Origin: Symsagittifera roscoffensis
Taxonomy: Eukaryota; Xenacoelomorpha; Acoela; Convolutidae
Assembly (NCBI RefSeq): GCF_963678635.1
Contig: NC_087065.1
Span: forward strand, 2,478,001-2,542,000
Length of the DNA: 64,000 bases
Direction: 5' to 3'
The notes under the pieces were generated by a model, which made no database searches, was not told the origin of the DNA, and saw nothing but the letters and a program-made list of their open reading frames with translations. The stretch's first letter is position 1. Every line of letters starts with the position of its first letter. The translations under genes and the position numbers were made by a program. Below are positions 49,479-58,969 of the stretch, piece by piece.

Positions 49479-49689
49479 GAGGAACCTTTCAAGGACTTAA
49501 GTCTTCTAAATAAGCAAAAAATGTACACAAAAGCAATCGCAAAATTAAATGACAAAAAGTTGTTTGCTGTAAAAATAAGAAATATTGCCGATATAAGTAA
49601 CAAAAGAAGAAAAATTAATAAAAGTAGCATCTCTGCAAGTCTTCTCATCAAGTTAATTGAATTTTTTATATATAATTGATGAAAAATTG

Positions 49690-50280
49690 CTGATTTTTCA
49701 GCAGATATTCAAGTTCTTTGATTTTGATGTAGATTTGAGACGATAACTCAAAGTTGATGAATTTTTCAAAGCAAATCTCTGGAAATCTGATACCAAACCT
49801 GATCATGCAAGATTTTGAACTTTGAAAGTCCTCAAAAAATGGAGGAATAAAGAACTTTGCTGGGGAGTTTTGACAAATTTGGGAGTTGGATATGGAATAA
49901 AAAGAGTCTTTGAAATATTATCGTACGACTTTTTTATTAACTTCAAATTTTCTAAAATGAATAAATTTTCTTTTCTAGTCAAGTGTAACTCAGCAGTAAG
50001 TTTATAGCTTTGATACGCAATATGTGGATCAAAAATAAACTCTTTTATTGTGTAAATTTCCCTAAAGAGACCTTTATTTAGTCGAATAACTCTATTTTGG
50101 ACAATATAAACGTTCAAAAAATTGTGAAAAAAAAAGAATCTACATCTATTTCATCAATACGGAAATCACACGGAATATTTTCTTTTTTCTTGTAGAGTAA
50201 TTCGAGGAAGTTCAAAAGCTTTTTAATTGACATTCTTCAAAAATGAAAATTTTGGATCTAAAGTTATGTCTAGAAACAGC
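49690..50280. other. No confirmed gene
   Basis: A 104-codon minus frame at 49803-50117 is present but AT-rich and unrecognised. The rest is noncoding spacer before the polymerase promoter. Confidence 0.4.
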
Positions 50281-50286
50281 TTAGTT

Positions 50287-50555
50287 CTGATTGGTTGAGA
50301 ATTTTTCTGGAAAATTCTAGAATTTTCCGAAAATTCTAGAATTTTCCAAGGAATAACGTGGTGATGACCTCATTACCATAAAAAAAAATTGCATGGGTGA
50401 TACGTCACTTCTAAATATAGAATGACCTCATTACCATAAAAGGAAAATTGCGTAGGCGGTGACGTCACTTCTTTTCAAAGACTTGCGTAGGCGTCATTGA
50501 TAGTATAAATACACTTATTTTATTGGGTTAAATCATTCATTTTGTTTGCCAATCA
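50287..50555 (+). promoter_or_regulatory. Composite promoter of the Polinton DNA polymerase gene
   Basis: In order: a Y-box CTGATTGG (50287), a nine-pentamer heat-shock-element array (50305-50346), a ~59-bp tandem duplication containing ATGACCTCATTACC (50364 and 50422) and TACGTCA (50401) / a perfect CRE TGACGTCA (50460-50467), a TATA box TATAAATA (50504-50511), and a CCAATCA (50549). The polymerase ATG is at 50691. Confidence 0.75.
50305..50346 (+). promoter_or_regulatory. Heat-shock element array (nine alternating nGAAn/nTTCn units)
   Basis: TTC/GAA triplets alternate with 2-bp spacing: TTC 50305, GAA 50310, TTC 50315, GAA 50320, TTC 50325; then, after a one-base spacer, GAA 50329, TTC 50334, GAA 50339, TTC 50344. 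This is the arrangement bound by trimeric heat-shock factor; three units normally suffice. Confidence 0.75.
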
Positions 50556-50690
50556 GAAACAGTCAATTGAATTTTACTTCAAATTTTACATTTCGTTTCT
50601 TCACGAAAAGAAAAAAGTAAGTATTTTCATTCAATTGGTACTTTAAGTTTTTGTTTTGGAACATTTCAAAAGTTCCAATTTTTTTAAATA

Positions 50691-53600
50691 ATGACTGCCC
50701 TTAACCGAAACGAGAAAGTAAAGTGTGGAGACTCTGGAAATATGTATACTCGTCAAAACACAGCTCGACACCGGAAAAATTGTTCTAAAGGAGTTATTTC
50801 TTGCCCTGATTGTAAGTATTTTACTTATAATCAACAAGAAATGAGCTATCATATGGCTAAGAAGCATGCTCAACCAAATTTGAAGCAGTCGACGGTTTGT
50901 CCTTCTTGTGAACAAGAATTCCCAAGTTACTACTCTCTCCAACAACATCGGAGAAAAGAACATGGAGCAAAACAACGGAAACCTAGTGATACGGTGGCCG
51001 ACTTGAACAAGATTGTGGAGGAAGAAGGGGAAGATGGTGGAAAACTAAAGGAGGAACTTAGTGCTTGTCAACATTTTCTGGTGGATACGGAGATGGAAAA
51101 TGGGAGGCATAAGGTATTTAACTTCCAAATGCCCAAGTTAGATACTAAAACAATTAACGAGAAACTTGAAGAAGTCTCAACAAGCTCGATTCTGCAGCCA
51201 AAATCAACATTGCTCTGGGTTTTATTCTTCAAAATATTGAGATTGGTGAATATCGATATTTCTACGCCCATGAAAACAATACTTTGTTTGAAAAATTCCA
51301 CTTACTTTGTACGAAAGCGGATTTGATAACAATCCAAGGAAAAGTAGAAAAATTTGATATTGTGGAGCAATGTACCCAAGAACGCCAAAACACAAAATGG
51401 AGATTCAAGTTAATTACTAACGTCACAATTGTCGCTGCTTTGCTGAAAAACTCTGTCTTACCCGAATCCCTTATTACGACATACGCAAGTGAATTGTCTT
51501 TTATCTAACAAAGACAAGGAACCTTACAAAGATCATTTGTGTCTTTTCCGCGCATTGGCCATGTACATGAACGGACATAATGATCTCGACTCTCACAGTT
51601 CTAGATACTTTACAGATTTTATATCAAAATCTGTTTATGATCCTAAAAGTTTTCGTGGAGTTTCTGTAGAAGACTTACCTGTTGTCGAGGAAATTGTTCA
51701 AAGGAACATCTTTATATACGATTTCGGTATCCAAGAAGGAGAATATGTAGGAGAACTAGCTCGACGAAGTATTTGACAAAACAGTCAAATTACTGAGATT
51801 TAACAATCATATCATTCATACAAATGATACTGATTCTTTCTTCAAGTGTTTCCGGTGTCCTTGTTGTGATACTTTCTTCAAAAGATCTGAGTTTCTCAAC
51901 AAACATCTCGTGAGATGCAAGGACCGAGTGAAACAAATTTACCCAAAGAACGTCTATGAGCTTCGCGAAACCTTGTTTGAAAAGCTAGAAGGATTCAACC
52001 TTCCAGTTTCTGAAGATAACAAACTTTTTAAAAAAACTAGCAATTTTCGATTTTGATTCGATTTGTGTTCCCACAGAGGAACTAAAAGAGACGCAAACTA
52101 CTACCTGGATTGGAAAACACGTTCAAATTTTAGTCTCTATATCATCGAATCTGAATGATGAACCCTTCTTTTTTCTTTTTGTACAACAAGGATCCACAGA
52201 ACTTGATTATTGATTTTGTAAGCAAGCTCGAGCTGTTGGCTGAGAAAAGTAAGCTGGAGATGAGAACAAAACTTCAAGTTATTGAAGTAGCTGTCAATGA
52301 AAGAATGAAAAAGATCTTTGATCAGCTGAACGAACGTGGTAAAATTTATTCAAGTAAAAAAATTGAGTACGAAGACGAATGCATTGAAGATTCGGAAGAA
52401 GCAGATAAGTGGAGAAGAAGCGAATTCAGAAAAATCAACTCATTGATTTCAAACAACATCTGTTGAAATATGTAAACACTTTACCTGTTTTTGGATTTAA
52501 AAGCGGTAGATATGATTTAAATTTGATCAAGTCCTACCTAAACCCCTATTTGATTCGCGATAAAGAACAAAAAACATCCGTCATCAAAAAAGCAAATGAC
52601 TTTGTATCTTTCAAGTTCGGAGATGTACAATTTCTCGACATAATGAAGTTTTTGGGAGGGGCAACTACTCTGGACTCCTTTCTAAAAGCCTATAAAGCTA
52701 GCGAAACGAAAGGATTCTTTCCCTATGAGTGGTTTGATAACCCAGACAAACTTGACTTTCCTGAATTGCCACCGTATGAAGCCTTTTTCAAAAAACTTAG
52801 AAACAACAATCCTCTAGACAAAGACTTCATTGATTATGATAAGCTTAGAAAAACTGGGTTTGACGAACAACAGGCACTGAAAAAGCTTCAAATCAAGACT
52901 GTTTCTTCATCTGGTTGGATAATTACAATTACTTACAAGAGACTTGGAAGAAAAATGGAATGACAGTGTTCAAAGACTTTTTGAAGTGGTACAACAACAA
53001 GGATGTAGTTCCAACCCTGGAGGCAATGCAAAAAATGATTCAGTTTTATCATAACAAGGGGATAGTTATGTTAAAACTTGGATGCACACTTCCAAATCTA
53101 GCAAACATTTGTCTACACAAATCTACAAATTACAAGTTTTATCCATTTTGCGAAAGTGATAAAGACTTGTGTGAAAAAATTAGAGAGGACATGACTGGTG
53201 GACCTTCCATTGTTTTCACTCGAAAAGCTGTAGTTGATGAAACATACATCAGAAATTCATCAAATGTTTGTAAATCAATCGTTGGAATTGATGCAAACCA
53301 GCTTTACCCGTTCTCAATGTGTCAAGATATGCCAACAGGACTGTACACGAGATGGGAGTTTGACACTGAAATGCAAAATTTCAAGGCTAAACATAATCGA
53401 ACTCGCAACTTTGAGAAAATGGTCATGTCTTTCTATCAAGAATCAAGACCAGAATGTAAAATTGAGAGCTTTTTTACATCGTGAAAACAGAAAAAAATCG
53501 ACTGTTTTAATGTTGATGGCTACTGCGATCACAGTAAAACACTATTCGAAGCAATGAAATGTTACTACCACTTCTGTTCCTGTCAAGAAGCTCGTCCATC

Positions 53601-54976
53601 CTTAACAGAACAGGATATTGAGCGAGGAAACAAGAAGAGAGAAATGGATGATATGCGACGAGAATACATTAAAGAGAAAGGGTACAAAGTGGAAGAAATG
53701 TGGGAGTGTGACTGGTGGGAAAGTTTCAAAACCGATGATAAGATCAAAAATCACGTCAGAACCCACTTTCTCTATAAAAGACCTATTTCTACAGACTCAC
53801 TTCTAGCAAAAACAAAAGATGGATAGCTTTTTGGCAATGTTCAGTGCGACTTAGTTGTTCCAGATGAGCTAAAATCAAAATTTGCGAGTTTTCCTCCAAT
53901 TTTCAAAAATACTGAGGTCGGAAGAGATGATATTGGAGATTACATGAAAAACTTTGCGATCGAGAACGAAATCTTAAAGCATCCTCAGAGAATGCTGATA
54001 TCTAGTTTCAAGCTGGAAAATGGAACAGTTATAACTCCTCTCTTCAACTTTTATATGGAACTTGGATTACAGTGCACCAAAATTTACCCTTTTTTTTGAA
54101 TATTCTCCTCGGAAGTGTTTCAATAATTTCGTTCAATCGGTGGTTGATGCAAGAACAGAAGGAGATGAAAACCTTTTGTCAGGAGTTGTAGCAGAAACGA
54201 TGAAACTTTTGGGTAATTCCTCGTATGGATATCAGATCATGGATAGATCGAGACATACAATCACAAAATATCTCAACGATGAAAAAACTCATAAGGCAAC
54301 CAAAGAACCACTGTTTAAGAGACTTAACACAGTTGAGAAGGACTTATATGAGGTGGAGTTATTGAAGTCAACCATTGAGCACAGAGAACCCATCATTTTT
54401 GGTTTTTTCATACTTCAGTATGCAAAACTGAGAATGTTGGAACTCTACTATAACTTCTTTGACAAGTTCTGTGATGTGAATAAGTTTGAAGAGTTGGAGA
54501 TGGATACAGACTCACTTTACTGGGAACTTGCCGAAGAAAATTTATACGACTGTATCAAACCAGATAAGAGAGCTGCTTGGGAAAAAATTAGGGAAAATGA
54601 CTGTAGAGACTCTTTCAAGGCGGATGCAAAATCTAATTTCTTCCCACGAACGTGTTGCAGTACGCATAAAAAGCATGATAAGCGGGAACCGGGACTTTTT
54701 AAAGAAGAATTCAAATGTACACAAATGCTATGTTTGTGTAGCAAGACATATTGCTGCTATGACAACAAGTCAGATAAGTTCAAATTTAGCAGTAAAGGAT
54801 GAAAAAAACGGGTTCTAGAAGATTCTGGAGACGGTCCCATGTCAAAATACAGGAGAGTGCTTGATGAAGCAATTAATCTTACATCTACTAACAGAGGATT
54901 CAGAACTATAAATTATATGGTGGCCACATTTGAACAGACAAAGAAAGGACTAAGCTATTTTTATCCAAAAAGATAA
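50691..54976 (+). pseudogene. Polinton protein-primed DNA polymerase B, multiply frameshifted
   Basis: The N-terminal region has C2H2-type fingers (CPDCKYFTYNQQEMSYH and CPSCEQEFPSYYSLQQH); the very first finger, intact in the minus-strand paralog, has lost cysteines here. Further along are a CLFRALAMYM region, another finger (CPCCDTFFKRSEFLNKH) near 51860, and an exonuclease-type FDFDS near 52050. Polymerase motif A (GIDANQLYPFSM, about 53285), motif B (KLLGNSSYGYQ, about 54210) and motif C with DTDS (about 54505) follow, and the end is near YPKR at 54974. This is the Maverick/Polinton family B polymerase that replicates the element by protein priming. Changes of frame or stops occur near 51180, 51490, 51775, 52050-52150, 52440, 52920, 53480-53550, 53826-54060 and 54802. 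The gene is dead, although the catalytic residues remain legible. Confidence 0.9.
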
Positions 54977-55189
54977 GTACAAGATGATGGAATTCATACA
55001 AAACCACTGAACTTATAAGAACTGATCTGGTCAAGTAAATTTATTCATGATATTGTCTTATATTGGTTTTATGATGTTAAAATGTAAAATGTTGCGGTAA
55101 ACTTGTTATACAATGCAGTGATTTATATACTTTTTTTTGTAATTTAATTTTTTTTATCAAAAAATTTGATTTTTTTCGAAGTCTCTGTA

Positions 55190-55547
55190 GGTTTCAGCAT
55201 TGTTTCAATTAGATAGAAAGTTAGATTATCGTTTCAATTAGATAGAAAGTAAGATTATTTAATAAATTAGGTCAAATAATAGCTAACCTTATCTTGTTTT
55301 GTAGTTTTTTGAAAATTTTTTTCATAAAAATTCCAAGTTTTTACCCAAAAACTCTTACCATTAACTACCATGCACCAAAAAACTACCATCACACTGAAAC
55401 CTTACCATCGGTATTCCCTATCTTAATAAATTGTAGACTCTATACCCAATCTTAATACATAGCTTGAAGACCGGATGCTCTATTCCCTATCTTAATACAT
55501 GTGGGTCTTCAGGGTCCTCCCCCACTTAACCTCCAACATCTACTACT
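55190..55547 (-). repeat. Polinton right terminal inverted repeat
   Basis: Inverse of the left repeat. It carries an extra tandem copy of the ctatcttaataaattgtaga / ctatcttaatacat module and so differs in its middle. Confidence 0.9.
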
Positions 55548-55553
55548 TGTTTG
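55548..55553 (+). repeat. Polinton target-site duplication, right
   Basis: tgtttg, identical to 39161-39166. Confidence 0.93.
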
Positions 55554-57920
55554 TTTTCTTTTTCTTGAGCTAAGTTGTTTTATTTGATTAGTGTGTTTTA
55601 GGGTAATTAAAATTTTTTAGGTTTTGTTGATTATTACCAAAGGTTATTAATAATGAAATAAGAATTATTTCTTAGGATTTTCAATTTTTTGTTCAGTGAA
55701 ACCTTAGCTGAAACCTAAACCTTTATTTATGTAAAAATTTTCGATGCCTTTGTTATGATTATATTCATATAATCATTTGCCTTGTTAGGTTATTACTGGC
55801 TCAAAACTTAAATTTTTTTTTAAATTTTTTTTTTAAATTTCTGGACTGAACCTATAATCTGAAACCTGAAACTATGGTAGCTGAAGTTATTTTTTTTGTA
55901 TTAAAGTTGTCTAAAAGCTATAGTATACTTTTTTTATGCTATGTCATGCAAAAAATTATCATGTTAAAACTTGATCGCACGGCTAAGCTCCAAGGGGATG
56001 TAAATTTATTTTTCGTGCCTCAGAGACCTATTTTTGATATAAACACAAAAAGACAAAATAACTTGGGATCAAAGTTATAATAGAAAAAATGGTGTTTTCG
56101 CTAATAGGTGAACATGTCCCAAGCCCTCAAGCAAAGTTACAACTTCATCGCACGGCTAAACTCTAAGGGGATGTAAATTTATTTTCGTTCCTCAGAGACA
56201 TATTTTTGAAATAAACGCAAAAATACAAATAACTTGAAAACAAAACATCTAATAGAAAAAATGTTATTTGCATGAGTTTAAGAAAAGTTGAGCATAATCC
56301 TCGAGAATTGATGAAGGATTAGAATAAATAGCAACAAGCGTGGGTGGTTTGAGATATTGTGATGAAGAATTCAATTAATCATACAAATAAGGGTCTCTTA
56401 GATTTCAAAAATGACCACTTAACCCCTCAAAAAAAGGAATGAATATATATTTAATAAGTTTTTGAGCACTTTAGTTGAATACAGGGTTTAGTTAATTTTA
56501 GTGAGGATAACTTTAAACTGAAGTCTCGGCATGTATTTAGTGGGTTACTGGACAAAAAGGGTATATCCTGCTAGCGGACTTAGGCCGCGAATCGTTGTTT
56601 CAGAAATTTTACTTACTATTTTTATAATAGATAATAGTTAAGTTCATGAGCTTATGTCAGTTAGAAAGCCGTATAATAGACCTCGAGATGGAGAAATATC
56701 GTGGGCGACTGTTAGCGCAGGGGGATACTTATCGCAATTACGATGCTAGGAATGTCTGCCAAAGAGAAGACAATAACATTGTGATTCTATCGAAAGACAC
56801 CCATTGTCTGTTGGCTTTTTGAGGTTGAAAACTACTCTGACAAATACTCACAGATACTAATATTAAAAAATTTTTGAATTTTAAAAGCTGTATCGAGTTT
56901 GTTGGGAAAGGAATTTTTTAAGGAGTAGCTCTCTGTTGCGGTCGTACCAGTTTTACTAAGCGCTCATTGCTGGTTGATTGCTTAGTAATTTATCCTAAGT
57001 TATAAGTCTCACATCAAATCGTCAAGTTTCTTGACAATAGTTATAGTTTAAAAATTTAGTTAGAAAAGAGCAAGAATTTATATAATGGATAGTTGAGTAC
57101 AAATGATTTACGCAATTAATGAAACACTGTCTTTAGTACCAATGGGGATGGGGTCAAAACATAGTTTTTACATTTAAAATAACACTTCGTTTGCCTGTAG
57201 TCCGCGTCTAGATTGCTGATTAATTTGTCCGCCTAATGCTTCTCATAGTAGTGGGTCATCAGTTCTTTTAGATCCGTGCTGCTGCTTTTTTCGGGAACTT
57301 ATAAAAAATCTAAGATTGTATCTTAATAAGTTTGTAAAATAAAAAGAAACAAAGGAAACAAATTAAAAAATTAATCTGGAAAAAGTTAACTCGACTGAGC
57401 GAGTTGAAATGAGAGTGGAACAAAAAATTATCAAGAGTTTAGACAGGTCCAATCTTGATGCAAGAATGCTTCAAAGTACCTTTGTCTAATTCTAATCTTA
57501 ATGGACTTTGTTTCATTGGATATCTTTCATCTTTCAGTTGTTTGGAAAGTTTTCAGTAGTCTCATCTTTGAAGTTTTTAATATTAAAAGCCGTTATTCAT
57601 TCCGTCTGTGATTTGCAGGTGTTTTATAAATTTTTTGTGTCTTTCTATGGCTCCAAAGACCGGGTGCTTATCGCTCTAATGTCTGATTTTCAAAGCAGAT
57701 TTTTTTAACCGGTCAGCCTTTATGGCGAAAAACTTTTTTTCTTTGATATCCGACAAAATAGTCTGTGGAAAAATATCGAATATACTGAAAGGAATTCAGC
57801 CTTGAAAAAATGAAAAAAAAATTGGACCAGTACTTAAAGGACTTTAAATAGAACAAAATACTTTTATCTCCGTGTAGTATTTGCAATACTACAATACTCA
57901 TGAATACAATCAAAACAAAA
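55554..57920. other. Right flank of the Polinton; no gene seen
   Basis: Presumably upstream sequence of the interrupted gypsy-like element (the gag reads leftward from here), possibly including an LTR that I could not delimit. ORFs are short and AT-rich. Confidence 0.4.
55970..56270 (+). repeat. 173-bp direct tandem duplication
   Basis: The unit cgcacggctaagctccaagg ... aatagaaaaaatg recurs 173 bp later as cgcacggctaaactctaagg ... taatagaaaaaatg, with substitutions and small indels. Confidence 0.85.
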
Positions 57921-57921
57921 T

Positions 57922-58438
57922 TGATTGCGTGAGGTCAAAATCTTGATTTTTTTATTGTCCTTGTAGATGTCTGGAATAGTGTTTGATTAGGAAAAAAACA
58001 AAGCTGAAATTTTCCAAGATCTCTAAATTCTTCTTCCGCGCATATTTCAGGATACGTTCATTGCAGCTCTAAAATTGGGACTCTTAAGATTCCAGCAATG
58101 ACAAAAAAAAAGAAATGAGGAGCCTTCTATCCCTAATGAAACAAAAATTGCAATCCTGATTTAGGAAAAATTTTACTTTCAGCTCGGTTTTTGACAACAA
58201 TAAACCTGAAAGAAATGAAATTGATCAACTTTGCAAAACTAGTGTAAGCTGCAAGCATTCTTTTAAACATAATTTACCCTTGCGATCTTCTGTCTCTGCC
58301 TCATTTCGAACAACTGATGAGCAGTCTGCAAAAGTACTACTCAACTTGAAAAATGCACTCTTAGAAGAGAGCGTATGTAGTGACTGGAAACTGTTGTTGT
58401 GCCAAAAAGAAAACCAAACACTGAAATTTTAGACTCTT
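57922..58438 (+). repeat. Long direct repeat, partner of 33304-33862
   Basis: Same orientation and order as the first copy: cgtgaggtcaaaatcttgat at the start, gtgactggaaactgttgttg near the end. A HINE copy follows immediately. Confidence 0.75.
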
Positions 58439-58439
58439 T

Positions 58440-58968
58440 TCTGCTCGGGGTGGGTTTTTTTGAGACGTTTGTGCTCGGGTGGGTTTTTTTTCTTCAGACA
58501 AAATTCGACTTTTTAACTAGCCTTTTTTGACGGATTTTTTTTTATCATTCGAAAAGAATTGTTATCTTGAGCTCAAATTTGAAAATATATTTCACCTGTG
58601 ATCACTTTTCGTAAAGTTACGGGGGTTTAAAAATTGCCATTTTGGCCAATTTGGGTAATTTAGCGCGCGATGTAATTCGCGCTATTAACACGTAAGCGGA
58701 GAGCAGTTAATCCGTCTTAGAAATGGTTCAAAATTGGTTAAAAGAAGCTTATTTGACATAAATGGTTTGTTACAATGAGCGAAATCTATCCTTTTGTACT
58801 TTGTGGCGTGTGGGGGGATGGTTTTCATAAAAAATTTCAAATTTTAGAAGAAAAATTTTTTTTTTGATTTTGTTTTATTTCATTGAATTTTTTAATGTTA
58901 TTACTGCTCCATAAACCTTAAAAGGCAGTCGAAACATTCAGGGCTTCGCCCTGATACGAGCAGTCTTG
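58440..58968 (+). mobile_element. HINE-like element, 5' end rearranged
   Basis: The body matches the 10066 copy (cgacttttt...aactagcc, cgcgctattaacacgtaagc, tgttacaatgagcgaaatct). The 3' end has AGTCGAAACA, the hairpin CAGGGCTTCGCCCTG and AGTCTTG followed by TT. The 5' head is replaced by a duplicated tgctcggg(g)tgggttttttt; the GTTCCGAC start is missing. Confidence 0.6.
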
Positions 58969-58969
58969 T

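Larger units (their letters stand above)
45653..49650. repeat. ~2-kb tandem duplication inside the Polinton
   Basis: Unit 1 (about 45653-47578) and unit 2 (about 47579-49650) match in order: the end of the 173-aa gene, an AT-rich TGCAAAAATT zone, the ~163-aa minus gene, its upstream region and a CCAAT array. The offset rises from about 1926 to 2072 bp through indels. The noncoding parts are visibly more diverged than the coding copies. Confidence 0.85.
39167..55547. mobile_element. Maverick/Polinton-type element, 16,381 bp, with TIRs and 6-bp TSD
   Basis: The ends are AGTAGTAGATGTTGGAGG and its inverse CCAACATCTACTACT, part of imperfect terminal inverted repeats of about 350 bp. A perfect 6-bp duplication, tgtttg, flanks it (39161-39166 and 55548-55553). 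AG...CT termini, 6-bp TSD, 15-20 kb size and a protein-primed family B DNA polymerase are the established hallmarks of Mavericks/Polintons. Cargo seen: the broken polymerase (+), a spliced zinc-finger gene (-), two paralogous ~163-aa genes (-), and unknown ORFs at 43.4-44.0 and 45.2-45.7 kb. I could not recognise integrase, packaging ATPase, cysteine protease or capsid proteins. Confidence 0.92.

Noticed and set aside
56520-57340. LTR of the interrupted gypsy-like element
   Set aside because: Expected in this area, but I found no TG...CA boundaries, primer-binding site or second LTR copy.
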